Source: UBA5070 sp035913415
Lineage (GTDB): Bacteria > Fibrobacterota > Fibrobacteria > UBA5070
Assembly: GCA_035913415.1 (NCBI GenBank)
Contig: JAMIIV010000159.1
Coordinates: 1 to 64,000, forward strand
DNA length: 64,000 nt
Direction: 5' to 3'
In this document: positions 16,304 to 26,073 of the stretch, in pieces
Position numbering within the stretch: position 1 is the first letter of the stretch
Layout: every line of letters starts with the position of its first letter
Made by a program: the position numbers and the translations under genes
The notes under the pieces: model-generated
Database searches by the model: none
What the model saw: only the letters and a program-made list of their open reading frames with translations
Told to the model about the DNA's origin: nothing

Positions 16304-17293
16304 TCAGTTCAGGGAGAAGGCCAGATAGACCCACACGCCGCGCATCCGCAACGGGGCGAAGACCTGCGCCCAACTGTTCACAGGCGCTGCCTCAACGAGC
16401 AATTGTGGTGCGCGTGTGGCCAGACTCGCCTCCAACCGTTGCCGGAGGTCCAACTCGATGGTCCATGGATACAGCAGAAGGTCGACCCTTGGTTCGGGAG
16501 GGGGAACCCAACGCGGCAGTGAATCGGGAACCACCTTCGCGGACCGCTTTGCGGTGGCGATCCGCCCTCCTTCTCGGACAGCATGGTCCTGCTGGTGCAG
16601 ACAACCTTCCCCGTCGCACGGCCCGAAGTCCTCGGCCTCCAGAACCGGCTCATACGGCACGGGCTCGACAGGCGGCTGCCAATCGCGCAGATCCGCAGGC
16701 GGGTCCTCCTCGGAATCGAGCTCGCACAACGTGGTCCGGCCCGGCACCCCACAGGGGAACACCAGCGAAATGCGTCCCACGTCCTCGTACGACTTGGCAA
16801 TGAACCGCAGGGCGCTCACGATCTCCCGAAAACGTGTGATGGTGACCGTGTCGACCCGCAAGCTGTCCAGCAGGGGCTGCGAAGCCGCCACGATGCTGCG
16901 AGCCTTCGCCTCCATGTGCTCGTGATGGACCTTCCGGGCCCTGTGTTCCTGGACCTTGGCGACCGCCACGGCGACAAGGCCCAGCATCGACAACCCGACG
17001 AAGAACCCAAAAGTCCAGCGCCGAAGAGTCCGACCCCAGGGCGGCTCGGGTGCCCCCTCGCCTAGGGCGTGCTCGGCCACGATACGCGTGTTGGACATGA
17101 TGTCGACGATGGCAAATCCCACCGCCACGGCGAAGATCGGTATGATGGCCAACAGCATGGATTCGTCGCGCGGCAGTCCCGGAAGGCGGACATCGAAAAC
17201 TCCCTGCACAAAGGCCAGCAGGCTCCAGACCACAAGGAACGCCACGGACAGGAGCGCAAGACGGAAGGTCCAGGAAGGATGACGAGGGGTCAT
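16304..17293 (-). CDS. Membrane protein, unknown
   Basis: This is a 329-residue protein with three hydrophobic segments in its first third (about 10-32, 45-68 and 92-115). A coiled-coil-like charged stretch follows (VQEHRARKVHHEHMEAKAR), then a soluble C-terminal domain with paired cysteines (FPCGVPGRTTLCE, FGPCDGEGCLHQ). The domain is presumably periplasmic. I do not recognise the family. I chose the ATG at 17293 because TM1 follows directly; the longer upstream frame is not protein-like. It is probably in one unit with the small exported protein downstream. Confidence 0.6.
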   Translation of the reverse strand: MTPRHPSWTFRLALLSVAFLVVWSLLAFVQGVFDVRLPGLPRDESMLLAIIPIFAVAVGFAIVDIMSNTRIVAEHALGEGAPEPPWGRTLRRWTFGFFVGLSMLGLVAVAVAKVQEHRARKVHHEHMEAKARSIVAASQPLLDSLRVDTVTITRFREIVSALRFIAKSYEDVGRISLVFPCGVPGRTTLCELDSEEDPPADLRDWQPPVEPVPYEPVLEAEDFGPCDGEGCLHQQDHAVREGGRIATAKRSAKVVPDSLPRWVPPPEPRVDLLLYPWTIELDLRQRLEASLATRAPQLLVEAAPVNSWAQVFAPLRMRGVWVYLAFSLN

Positions 17294-17390
17294 GGGCAAA
17301 GGGTACTCGCCGCGAGTCTGTTGCACATGGTGGTCACCCGATCGATGTGACGAACCGACACCGTACCACCTTGAACAGGCGGCACCTGGC

Positions 17391-19073
17391 TCAGCGATCG
17401 CCCAGGCGGAACCGTCCCACCAGGACCTGCAACCCCGCCGCGGAGCGCTCCAGGTCTCCCGAAACCTCTTCCAACGCGATCGCGGCACGTTCGCCGCGTT
17501 CGGATTCCCCCACCATTCCCTGGGCCCCGCCATCGATCCCTTCCGCAAGCTCCTTCATGCGACTGGCAAGGCCCGCCACCCGGGCGGCCTCGCGGCTGGT
17601 GCCGTCCACCAGGGATGCCACCTCACCCACCACCTGGGCGTGGGCATCCATGGCCGATGCGATCCCTTCGCTGGAAGCGTGCATACGCTCGGTGGAGGCG
17701 GCGGCCTCCTTCGAGATCGCCTCGACACTCTGCAGGATTCCCAGCATCTCCCGCATCCGCTCGTCGATCTGGCGCGTGGCCCCCCCCGTGCTGCCTGCCA
17801 GTTGTTTGACCTCCTGGGCCACAACGGCAAACCCCTTGCCATGTTCTCCCGCCCGCGCCGCCTCGATCGTGGCGTTCAGGGCCAGCAATTTGGTCTGATC
17901 CAGGATGCCATGGATCTTCTCGACCAGCTCCCCCACACCTTGGGCGCTGGCGCGCAAGGCAGCAACAGCATCGGCGGTCGAGCGCGCCCGCACACGCGCG
18001 GCCTCCGATTCGGCCAGCTCCGCGCGGCATTCCGCCGCCACCTCGCCGATGGATCCGGACAGCGATCCGATCGAGCGGGCGATGCCGGCGACGTCGTGGT
18101 CCATGGAACCCGCCCCCTCCAGGACCCCCGACGCCGAACCACGCGTGGTCCCCGCATCCTGGGCCAACCCCTGCAACCCCTGCGCCACCACCCGGGTGGT
18201 GGCGCGCGAAACCGTGACCGCCGAAGCCACCGCCGCCGCGTCGCCGCGCAACGCCGCCGAGGCCTCTACCACTCCGCCGATCAGCCCGCGCAAATCACCC
18301 ATGGTCGCGTCCATCGCCCTGGCCACCTTGCCGATCTCATCGTTCTGATCGACCCCCGATCCAACCGATAGATCTCCGGCCGCCAAGCGGTGGGCCAGAT
18401 CGATGATGGCCTGGATGGGTCGCGTGAGCAAACCCCCGATCCAGCGCGACAGCACCAGCACGGACACCATCGAAAAGACCATGGCAAGCAGGGCCGATCC
18501 CGCCAGCAAACGCTCCAGCCCTTTCGACCGAACCTCGATGTCCTTCATCCGGTCGTCCGCGAGACGGTCCAACTGCTCGACCAAGTGACGCGCCCGCTCC
18601 AACGCCGCCTGGCACGGCGCGGTCATGGTCGACGCCGTCGAGGCGTCGGCCGAGGCCATGTCGAGCACTTCGGACATGGAGACCTGGAACGACTTGGCAG
18701 CACCACCAAGGCTATCCAGGAGCATCCGTTCCCGGTCGCTTCCCGCCACCCGGGCAGCCACTCCCACCGCGATGGAATCGAGTCCCTGGGTGGCAACGGC
18801 GGCGATGGAGTCAAAGCGCTCGGAGCTGCACGAGCTGGCCCCGCAGACCAGAGCCTGCCAGAGCGCGCCATACGACCGTTCCAGATCCTGACGGATGTGG
18901 AGGTCGGCCATGTGGCCTTCCAGGGTCGCGCGGATTTCCGCTTGATCGGCGCGCAACCGGCTCCCGAAAAACAACGTACCCGCCCCGGCCCCGAACAACA
19001 ACACAACGGCCACCAGCGGAACGACCCTCAGCTTCCAGCGCAGGGGCCAATGGCGCACTTGATCGAGCGACAT
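17391..19073 (-). CDS. Methyl-accepting chemotaxis protein
   Basis: This is a 560-residue chemoreceptor. It has TM1 (about 17-36), a periplasmic, mostly helical ligand region (about 40-200) and TM2 (about 212-232). A HAMP domain (about 235-290, LTRPIQAIIDLAHRLAAGD) and a long signalling coiled coil follow. The hairpin tip around KLLALNATIEAARAGEHGKG contacts CheA/CheW. The periplasmic part resembles a four-helix bundle rather than a Cache fold and has one Cys pair (CGASSC). A separate exported Cache protein is encoded 8 bases upstream, so sensing may be split between two proteins. A GTG four codons upstream of the chosen ATG is an alternative start. No CheR-docking pentapeptide is seen at the C-terminus (ends FRLGDR). 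Confidence 0.93.
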   Translation of the reverse strand: MSLDQVRHWPLRWKLRVVPLVAVVLLFGAGAGTLFFGSRLRADQAEIRATLEGHMADLHIRQDLERSYGALWQALVCGASSCSSERFDSIAAVATQGLDSIAVGVAARVAGSDRERMLLDSLGGAAKSFQVSMSEVLDMASADASTASTMTAPCQAALERARHLVEQLDRLADDRMKDIEVRSKGLERLLAGSALLAMVFSMVSVLVLSRWIGGLLTRPIQAIIDLAHRLAAGDLSVGSGVDQNDEIGKVARAMDATMGDLRGLIGGVVEASAALRGDAAAVASAVTVSRATTRVVAQGLQGLAQDAGTTRGSASGVLEGAGSMDHDVAGIARSIGSLSGSIGEVAAECRAELAESEAARVRARSTADAVAALRASAQGVGELVEKIHGILDQTKLLALNATIEAARAGEHGKGFAVVAQEVKQLAGSTGGATRQIDERMREMLGILQSVEAISKEAAASTERMHASSEGIASAMDAHAQVVGEVASLVDGTSREAARVAGLASRMKELAEGIDGGAQGMVGESERGERAAIALEEVSGDLERSAAGLQVLVGRFRLGDR

Positions 19074-19081
19074 GACGTCGC

Positions 19082-19534
19082 TCAGCGATACACGCCGCAA
19101 CACAGCACCAGATTCCCGACCTTGCGCACCCAGGTGGTCTTCTCTTCCACCTTGCCCGACTCGGCGTTCTTGTACTTGTAGTCCACCCACCCCGTGCCCT
19201 TGGTGCGCGCCACTTCGACGATCTCCTTGCGGAAGAGTTTCCCGTCCACGTCAGGCACTTCGAGCATGTTCTTGCCCACGAGTTTGGCGTTGCGCGGATG
19301 CGCCACGATCACGCCGTTCATGTCGTAGGCGAACACATAAAGCTCCCCTTCCACGAAGGGCCCATCCGCCCGCCCGATCTCCAGCAAGGCCTTCTCTTGC
19401 CCCACTTTCCCCACCAGCTCGGCCGCGGCTTTCACCAGGTCGACGGCCCGGTCCTTTTCGGACTTGGCAGGAGCGGCGGCCTGGACAGCAAACCCCAGGC
19501 ACAGCAACAACACGGTGATGGTACGAGCGATCAT
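19082..19534 (-). CDS. Exported single-Cache domain protein
   Basis: This is a 150-residue protein with a signal peptide (MIARTITVLLLCLGFAVQAAA). Its single Cache (sCache_2) domain has YVFAYDMNGVIVAHPRN, LVGKNMLEVPDVDG, and GWVDYKYKN with a following KTTWV. Such domains usually form the extracellular half of receptors and bind small ligands such as organic acids. Here the domain is free and periplasmic. The gene sits 8 bases before the chemoreceptor gene on the same strand, which suggests it binds the ligand and presents it to that receptor. Confidence 0.85.
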   Translation of the reverse strand: MIARTITVLLLCLGFAVQAAAPAKSEKDRAVDLVKAAAELVGKVGQEKALLEIGRADGPFVEGELYVFAYDMNGVIVAHPRNAKLVGKNMLEVPDVDGKLFRKEIVEVARTKGTGWVDYKYKNAESGKVEEKTTWVRKVGNLVLCCGVYR

Positions 19535-19779
19535 GGCAAGAACCTCCTGGCGAGGTCCGGAAAAACCCCGATCCTACACGCCAGTATTCCACTCGCCCCC
19601 CGACTCCTGCAAGCCTCAAGCAAGGGGAACGAATTCGATCTCCGCCATTCACATGGAAAAATCCATGCCCTCGAGACTCATGCCGGACCCTCCTGGCCAA
19701 ACCCGCAGGTGCGGGCGTGGCAGGGCAGAAGGCTACGCGACTGCGGGGGGACGAACAGGGCACGCGCTCGGTGCTCGGC

Positions 19780-20499
19780 TCAAGGTGACCGCCCGAGTTC
19801 CTGGGCGGTTTTCGCACCGTTCTTCTTGAGGATCTCGATCACACGAAGGGGTTCGTACCCTGGTGCCGAGACGGCTCCGGCGTGTTCCGCGGCGCGAAGG
19901 ACCCCCTCCGCATAATCCAGGACGGACTCGCGTTCCGCCGAGATGTGGTTCGGGTTCGCGCCACGTTTGAGCAGCAGCTCGACGACGTCGGTTCGGCCAT
20001 AGGTGATCGACCCGAAAAGAGGGGTCTTTCCGGTGCTTGTCACTTCGTCCACCGGAAGGCCCTTGGCGAGGAACAGCTCGATCAACGGAACACGTCCGGC
20101 GACGGCCGACAGATAGACCGCGTTTTCGCCTTCGGGAGTCCTCGCCTGCAGATCGGCGCCATGTTCGAGCAATAGCCGGATTTGCTCGAGGGAGGCCGAA
20201 TTCCAGAGGCTGTCGTTCCGCTGGCGCGTGGCATCCCCAAAACCTCCGTGGGCCGTCAGGAGCAGAGGCGTCCAGCCATTCATGTTGTCTCCCGTCTCGA
20301 CAATCGAGTTCGGGTCGCCGCCGGCTTCGAGGCAAGCGGCGAAGACGTCGTCCACTCCCATTCCGGGGGTCGATGCGCTGAATCGTATCTGCCCGTCGGC
20401 TTCGCTGGGAGTGCAAAGCGGCCGTGAGCAACTCGGCAAGCAGATGCTGCCTGCAAGGATCGTCGCCAACAGGGAAATTTGATTGGTGGTGCTTCGCAT
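19780..20499 (-). CDS. Ankyrin-repeat lipoprotein
   Basis: This is a 239-residue protein. The signal (MRSTTNQISLLATILAGS...) has a plausible lipobox LPSC at Cys24. At least four ankyrin repeats follow, for example NGWTPLLLTAHGG, SLEQIRLLLEHGADLQAR, VPLIELFLAKGLPVD and DVVELLLKRGANPNH. Ankyrin repeats bind other proteins, and the lipid anchor puts them at the envelope. It stands alone: a spacer of about 245 bases separates it from the Cache gene, and the hsdR gene ends 85 bases upstream. The partner is unknown. Confidence 0.85.
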   Translation of the reverse strand: MRSTTNQISLLATILAGSICLPSCSRPLCTPSEADGQIRFSASTPGMGVDDVFAACLEAGGDPNSIVETGDNMNGWTPLLLTAHGGFGDATRQRNDSLWNSASLEQIRLLLEHGADLQARTPEGENAVYLSAVAGRVPLIELFLAKGLPVDEVTSTGKTPLFGSITYGRTDVVELLLKRGANPNHISAERESVLDYAEGVLRAAEHAGAVSAPGYEPLRVIEILKKNGAKTAQELGRSP

Positions 20500-20584
20500 G
20501 GAGCTTGTCCAACTGGTTTGGTTGGGAGAATTCAACAGAGCGGGAAAGGCAAATCGCAGCACGGATGGGCGCAAATAGACAAGA

Positions 20585-23500
20585 TCACGCCGCCTTCACC
20601 GCCCCCACAGCCTCAAGCGCCAGGATGAGCGCGTCCACCTCGCTGGAGGTGAAGAGTTGGTCAGGCCCTGAGGGGGCGAGGTCGGTGAACGGAGACTCGT
20701 AGAGCCGAGCAGGGGCCATGATGCCGTGCTCGGTGAGATGGTTCACCACCAGGTCGAGGAAGTGAAGCTGGCTTGCCGACAGGGTCTTTCCCGTCAGGAA
20801 GACGTTGAGGGCCTTTTTGGCGGCCTCGCGATCGAGCCCCACCAGCGAGCGCACAAACAATGGAAGGCTCCCAGCCTCGACTCTCGCGCGTTCGAGGTAC
20901 TCGGGCGGAGCTCCAGAGCTTTCGGAGAGGAATCGCTCGAGTTCCTCAAGGTCAGTCGGGGTCAAGGGGAGGTTGAGGCGGAGCTTGTGGATGGCCACAT
21001 GGTCTTCGTGGGCGCGTAGGAAGACCCGGGCCTTGGCACGGAACTTCTCGAACCCGTCGATCATGAAGCCGGGGAGGTCGATCTCGCTGCCGGTACCGAT
21101 GGAGTCTTCGAAGTCGGTGTAGACGACCTTGCGGCTGCCCTTCTCGATCAAGCGCACCAGGTCGCGCAGGCGCTTGCGCATGGATTCCAACATCGGGACG
21201 GTGATGTCGTCCCACCATTCGTCGGATTGGACCGCCTGGATCAGTTCCAATTCGCGCTGGATGGCGGGAATGCTCGACTGGGCTTCCAGAAGCCTAGCGA
21301 TGAGCTTGGTGCGATCGCGAAGCCTGGTGAAGCCGGGCTCGGATCGGAGAACGGCCAACTGGAGGTTGAGGACCAGAAGATCGAATCGCTTGGTCTCCTC
21401 GTCTTCGGATTCCATCTCCGAGGGCAGGCCCGCCACCTCGTGGGCAAGACCTTCGACGTCGTCACCCGTCAGGTGCGACCAGGCGTCCAGTTTGGCGAAT
21501 CGCTCCACGAGCCGGCGCTTGGGCCGCACGATGAAGTTGTCGAGGTTCATCGCGGACACCTCGAGCTGGAGGCGCTCGCACAGACCTTGGCGGATTTCGA
21601 GAAGCTTGGTGGCAAACTCCCCCGCAGAGAATGCCGCGGGATCCGGAGGATCTTGGTGGCTGATCGTGTCGATGAGATCCAAGCGCGTACGGAAGAGTCG
21701 AGCACCCAGCGAAGCTCCCGTCGAACCGGCGGTCGCCTCCGGATTCTCCTTGAAGAACTCGAGGTTCTGGCAGAAGTCGAAGATCGTGAAGAACTGCTTG
21801 TGGAGCCCGGGTCCGAACAGGTCGGGGCAAAGGCGGGTGCCGCGACCCACCATCTGCCAGAATTTGGTCTTGGAGCGCACAGGCTTGAAAAACACGAGGT
21901 TCACGACCTCGGGCACGTCGATCCCCGTGTCCATCATGTCGACGGAGATCGCGATGTGCGGATCGTTCTCAGGCTTCTCGAAGGCTTCGATCAGGCTTTG
22001 GGCGTAGGTCACCTTGTTGGTGATGGTGCGCGCAAAACTTCCCATGTGGTGCGGATAGTTGGCGTCGAAGCGTTCCTGGATGAAATCGGCGTGGTTCTGA
22101 TTTTTCGCGAAGATGATGGTCTTCCCGAGCCGGTCGCCACCCGCCACTTTCTGTCCGTGGCGCATCAGGTGTTCCAGCACCTTGTCGACCGTGTCCTTGT
22201 TGAAAAGCCATTCGTTCAGGGCCGGCGATTCCACCTGGCTCGGTACGTTGCCGTCTTCATCCCATTCTGCCTCGTCCCAAGCTTCCTTCTCCTCGTCGGA
22301 GAGGTCGTCGTAGCGGATGCCGTCGCGCAGGTACCGGATCGGGACCGAGATGGAACGCGGGGGGACCAGGTAGCCGTCGGCGATCGCATCGGGCAGAGAG
22401 TAGGCGTCGGTAGGCACGCCGTCCTCGAGCTCGAAGAGACCGTAGGTGTTGCGATCGATCTCATCCTTGGGCGTAGCGGTGAGCCCCACGAGGGGAGCGT
22501 CGAAGTACTTGAAGATCGCGCCATACTTCTGGTACACCGACCGATGGGCCTCATCGATCACGACCAGATCAAAATGCCCAACGCCAAAGCGTCTCTGGTC
22601 GCCTTTCATGTCGTCGATGAGATTCATCATCGTCGGGTAGGTCGAGAGGTACACGCGGCCTTCGGTGGTCTTGTCGGTGACCAGGTTCACGGGCGCAGAG
22701 TCCGGCAGGAAGGCTTTGAAGTTCTTCACGGCCTGGTTCACCAACGGATTGCGGTCGGCCAAGAACAGGATGCGCTTGGCCCAATTGCAGCGCATGAGCA
22801 GGTCGGCCAAGGCGATCACGGTGCGGGTCTTGCCGCTTCCCGTGGCCATGACGAGCAATGCCTTGCGCTCCTTGTCCTTCTCGAAGCTTTCCGCCACGCG
22901 CCGGATCGCGCGTTCCTGGTAATAACGGTCGACCAGCTTCTTGGGGATCTCGGCTTGGCCGAGTGGCTTTCGACTGGAGCGACGTTGGATCAAGAGTTCC
23001 AACTCGCCCTTCTTGTAGAATCCCTGGACAGGACGGGGAGGGTAGGAGGTGTCGTCCCAGAGCCAGTGGTCGTAGCCGTTGGTGTAGAAGATCACGGGGC
23101 GTTGACCGAACTGTGTCTCCAGGCAATCGGCGTAGAGCTTGGCTTGCTGCTGACCGGCCCGAGGATCCTTCTTGGAGCGTTTGGCCTCGACCACCGCGAG
23201 GGGCTTTCCGTCGTCTCCCCACAGCACGTAGTCGACATACCCCAGGCCCTGGCTGTTGGGCATCCCGGTCACTTCGAACTCGCGGTCGCGCGGTTGGTCC
23301 AGGGCCCAGCCCGCTTCCTTCAGGAGGAGGTCGATGAAGAGGTCGCGGGTCTGGGCCTCGGAGTAGTCGTGGTCGTCGGGGAGGGTGCTCGCCGCCTTCT
23401 TCGCCTCGGCCACCTCCGCGCGAGCGCGGGCAAGCTCCTCGTCCAGGGAGCTCTGCTTTGATAGCGCTTCGGCCAGTTCCTTGTCCTTGGCCTGAAGCGC

Positions 23501-23974
23501 TTCCTGGAGGGTTTGGATCTGCGCGACCGTCTGGACGGGAATTGTCACCTTGGGGAGCAGCGAAGGTTCGAACACCATCGTCGCATGCGGGCGTTCGCCA
23601 CGGGCGTAGGTGCGTGCGAACCAGTACAGGATGTGGAACAGTTCCCGAATGGCCGCCAAACTCTCGGTGGTGAGGACCGGTGCGCTGTTGTGGGCCGCGC
23701 CGTTGCCCAGACGCACCACCAGCTTGGCCTTGGTGAAGACCGCCTCCCCGGCCGTCTGCTTGAACGAAGGTTCGTGCAGCATGGCCGAGATGTTGTCCTG
23801 GTACGGTGCATGAAGGGAGGCATCGTGCCGGAACATCCACTGCACGGCCAGTTCGATCGAGCGGCGGGCGTAGAAGCAGGCCGTGCGCGGATCGGTCAGG
23901 GCTGCCGTCTCGGCCTTGGTGGCCGATTCATGGACCGAGGGCCATTCCCGGCGGAGGAACTCGAAGTGGCTCAT
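20585..23974 (-). CDS. hsdR: Type I restriction enzyme R subunit (DUF4145-type N-terminus)
   Basis: This is the 1129-residue motor-nuclease of a type I restriction system. The N-terminal region (about 1-130) resembles DUF4145 and is followed by a coiled coil (about 150-195). The PD-(D/E)XK nuclease core is GYVDYVLWGDDG...AVVEAKRS (about 240-270). The SF2 helicase domains have ATGSGKT, VVIDEAHRS and LTATP, then GTRLCPDL. A C-terminal helical region would bind HsdM/S. AAAGGTG precedes the ATG at 23974; a GTG two codons upstream is a weaker alternative. It is separated from hsdM and hsdS by three accessory genes but faces the same way, so it is likely part of one operon. Confidence 0.93.
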   Translation of the reverse strand: MSHFEFLRREWPSVHESATKAETAALTDPRTACFYARRSIELAVQWMFRHDASLHAPYQDNISAMLHEPSFKQTAGEAVFTKAKLVVRLGNGAAHNSAPVLTTESLAAIRELFHILYWFARTYARGERPHATMVFEPSLLPKVTIPVQTVAQIQTLQEALQAKDKELAEALSKQSSLDEELARARAEVAEAKKAASTLPDDHDYSEAQTRDLFIDLLLKEAGWALDQPRDREFEVTGMPNSQGLGYVDYVLWGDDGKPLAVVEAKRSKKDPRAGQQQAKLYADCLETQFGQRPVIFYTNGYDHWLWDDTSYPPRPVQGFYKKGELELLIQRRSSRKPLGQAEIPKKLVDRYYQERAIRRVAESFEKDKERKALLVMATGSGKTRTVIALADLLMRCNWAKRILFLADRNPLVNQAVKNFKAFLPDSAPVNLVTDKTTEGRVYLSTYPTMMNLIDDMKGDQRRFGVGHFDLVVIDEAHRSVYQKYGAIFKYFDAPLVGLTATPKDEIDRNTYGLFELEDGVPTDAYSLPDAIADGYLVPPRSISVPIRYLRDGIRYDDLSDEEKEAWDEAEWDEDGNVPSQVESPALNEWLFNKDTVDKVLEHLMRHGQKVAGGDRLGKTIIFAKNQNHADFIQERFDANYPHHMGSFARTITNKVTYAQSLIEAFEKPENDPHIAISVDMMDTGIDVPEVVNLVFFKPVRSKTKFWQMVGRGTRLCPDLFGPGLHKQFFTIFDFCQNLEFFKENPEATAGSTGASLGARLFRTRLDLIDTISHQDPPDPAAFSAGEFATKLLEIRQGLCERLQLEVSAMNLDNFIVRPKRRLVERFAKLDAWSHLTGDDVEGLAHEVAGLPSEMESEDEETKRFDLLVLNLQLAVLRSEPGFTRLRDRTKLIARLLEAQSSIPAIQRELELIQAVQSDEWWDDITVPMLESMRKRLRDLVRLIEKGSRKVVYTDFEDSIGTGSEIDLPGFMIDGFEKFRAKARVFLRAHEDHVAIHKLRLNLPLTPTDLEELERFLSESSGAPPEYLERARVEAGSLPLFVRSLVGLDREAAKKALNVFLTGKTLSASQLHFLDLVVNHLTEHGIMAPARLYESPFTDLAPSGPDQLFTSSEVDALILALEAVGAVKAA

Positions 23975-24061
23975 GGACACCTTTGCAGGGGACGATTCTC
24001 GTCGTCACGGGTAGGGAAACGCCAACGCTGAAAATCGTAGTTTCGAGAGGGAAAAACGCGA

Positions 24062-24814
24062 TCAGCCTCGCGGGAGGCCTTGTAACCGCCGAACCACATG
24101 GAGAATGCGCTCAGGGTCTCCGACGAATGGGGCTGGGTGCCTGGGCAACTCGAGGCCTTCGTCCAGGAGTAGATGAACCAGCATGTGCATTCCTGTCCAA
24201 GGCCCCTCAGTACGGGGATCAAACCGCTCGGCGAGGCGATACGCTCGCTCCAACGCATTAGGCAGATGCTCCTTCATTTTTGCAAAGAGTCCGCACATTC
24301 CCTTGTCGTAGCCGGGAACAAAGCATCGCACCTGGTCGAAGGCGTCATGGCGGTGGATGGGAGTCTGCTGGTCCTTGAAATGCAGTAGCGGCCAGAGTTC
24401 GAAACAGGAGTGGGAGGGGATCGCTAGAATGCGAACGGCTTGTTTTTCGTCGTTCTTCGGCTTCCTAGCGTCCAGGGTTGACGCAAAATCCAGAGCGTCA
24501 TTGTAGGTGCGGTGCTGGTCGCGATCAAAGACAGCTAGCACGACATCGGCAGCCTTGGGCCTAAATTTTCCTTTTCCTTCATGGAAGAACTGCCACGCGG
24601 CATCCACGATCTGCCGCGGTTCAGTTACCCCCGCATGCGTCACAAACAGGTTCGCAGTATAGATTCGCATCAAAGCCTGAATCTCTTGCAAATAGTTTGG
24701 CTCCGTTTTCTCCCCCTCGCAAACCACAAGAAAACGTCGACCCGGTTGCCTAACCCCCTGTTTCCGATCGATTTTTTGACGCTGACGATCGCGGGCTTGG
24801 TTATCACTCCCCAT
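24062..24814 (-). CDS. rloB: RloB-family protein (AbiLii-like)
   Basis: This is a 250-residue member of the RloB family. LVVCEGEKTEPNYL near the N-terminus matches the Toprim-like first motif and VLAVFDRDQH the acidic second motif. HSCFELWPLLHF is also typical of the family. Toprim-type acidic residues (Glu in CEGE; Asp pair in FDRD) suggest a nuclease. RloB proteins are encoded beside a RecF/AAA_21-type ATPase inside type I restriction loci, as first described in Campylobacter, and correspond to the second component of AbiL-type abortive infection. Its ATG shares one base with the stop of rloA (TAATG). Lower G+C than the flanks suggests separate acquisition. Confidence 0.8.
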   Translation of the reverse strand: MGSDNQARDRQRQKIDRKQGVRQPGRRFLVVCEGEKTEPNYLQEIQALMRIYTANLFVTHAGVTEPRQIVDAAWQFFHEGKGKFRPKAADVVLAVFDRDQHRTYNDALDFASTLDARKPKNDEKQAVRILAIPSHSCFELWPLLHFKDQQTPIHRHDAFDQVRCFVPGYDKGMCGLFAKMKEHLPNALERAYRLAERFDPRTEGPWTGMHMLVHLLLDEGLELPRHPAPFVGDPERILHVVRRLQGLPRG

Positions 24815-26073
24815 TAGATCGCCTCGAAGGCCGAGAAAAGTGGAATAGCACCGAACCGACCATCGAGATAGGCCTTCTCAAGGGAGAGATCCTTTCGAAC
24901 TTGAAAGTCCGAAAGAGGCATGAGTTGACTCGCCTGCTTCAGATCCTTTTCTACGAGGTAAATCTGGTCGCGACGAAAGACGGACTGATCGAAGAGTAAT
25001 GTACTATGGGTAGAAAACACCAACTGCGCACCATTTTTGTTGATCGTCGGATTATGGAAAAGCTCCAGCAAACGTTTGACTAACAATGGGTGTAGACTGC
25101 TCTCGATCTCGTCTACGAAGAGTATTCGCCCCTTTTCTATGATGTCTAGGATAGGACCAGTAAGAGCAAAAAGCCTCTGCGTACCCATCGATTCTTCGTT
25201 AAGATCGAAGGATGCATCACATTCGTTGGTCACATGCAGAAATCGAGCACGCTTATGTGTGAAACCTTCCTTAGTTGCCTCCAATTTTCCGGAATTTGCA
25301 TCGAATCGAAAGCCGGGTCCAGCATTGTTCGTGGTTTCAACTTGAATCTGTGCAATGGGGATATCGCTTGACTGGAGGAATGCCACGACTTGATTGTGAA
25401 ATTCTGGCTCTTCAAGACGAGAAATGGTGTAGTCAGCACCCACGGGTGCTGGATTGAAGAATACCGGCCTATTTGCGATCCAGTCATAGAGAGGATGCAG
25501 CATCTCGCTATTGAACTGGATCGCGGTACTCAAAAACAAAGCGTTAGGCCGAGTAGATTCCTGCCAAACTTTTTTCGTTCCAGTAAGTTTCTCGCTGAAT
25601 TGGAAATCATATTTGCCTGTCTCAGGATCGAGTCGGCGCTCAAACCAAGATTGTCCGGGCCCTCGCATCGATCGATATACAATTAGCCACTCTTCGTGGA
25701 TTTTATGTCGATCCAATCGGAATCCGTACTGATAACGGACCTTTTCTATTAAAACTGTGATCTCGAATTCAGCTACAGTGCCCTCAGCGGCCTTTTGCAA
25801 GGCGAAAGGTACCAGACCTGTGCCGGCGTCCGGATCGCTGGAGAAGCTGTGCTTCACCAAGCGTTGGAAGTAAGATAGAGACCGAAGCATGTTGCTCTTG
25901 CCGGAACCGTTGGCACCATACATTCCAACCGCTCGGAGGATCCGTGGCACGGAGGGAACACCCGTTTCGAGGACGTGCGTACCTTGGTGCGTCTTATCCT
26001 TCGTTGCAACTAGGCTTAGTGTTTGACGCTCAAGGATGGATCGGAAGTTCTGGACGTGGAACTCTATTAGCAT
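24814..26073 (-). CDS. rloA: RloA-like AAA_21 ATPase (AbiLi-like)
   Basis: This is a 419-residue ABC/SMC-like ATPase of the OLD/RecF kind. It has the N-terminal strand MLIEFHVQNFRSI, Walker A YGANGSGKSN (about 54-63) and the signature-like ESMGTQRLF. Walker B is ILFVDEIESSLHP, and VFSTHSTLLFD is the switch. It is expected to work with RloB as a two-component anti-phage module, the ATPase sensing and the Toprim-like partner acting. The gene is noticeably AT-richer than its neighbours and has its own upstream region with inverted repeats. No Shine-Dalgarno sequence precedes the ATG at 26073. Confidence 0.85.
   Translation of the reverse strand: MLIEFHVQNFRSILERQTLSLVATKDKTHQGTHVLETGVPSVPRILRAVGMYGANGSGKSNMLRSLSYFQRLVKHSFSSDPDAGTGLVPFALQKAAEGTVAEFEITVLIEKVRYQYGFRLDRHKIHEEWLIVYRSMRGPGQSWFERRLDPETGKYDFQFSEKLTGTKKVWQESTRPNALFLSTAIQFNSEMLHPLYDWIANRPVFFNPAPVGADYTISRLEEPEFHNQVVAFLQSSDIPIAQIQVETTNNAGPGFRFDANSGKLEATKEGFTHKRARFLHVTNECDASFDLNEESMGTQRLFALTGPILDIIEKGRILFVDEIESSLHPLLVKRLLELFHNPTINKNGAQLVFSTHSTLLFDQSVFRRDQIYLVEKDLKQASQLMPLSDFQVRKDLSLEKAYLDGRFGAIPLFSAFEAI

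Noticed and set aside
21227..23461. Long open frame opposite hsdR
   Set aside because: It is the mirror of the HsdR coding frame, with no start signal and shadow-type composition; HsdR motifs on the other strand are intact.
24062..26073. PARIS (AriA/AriB) defence system
   Set aside because: The ATPase partner matches the RloB pattern (CEGEKTEPNYL, FDRD), not the DUF4435-type AriB, so RloAB/AbiL is the better call.
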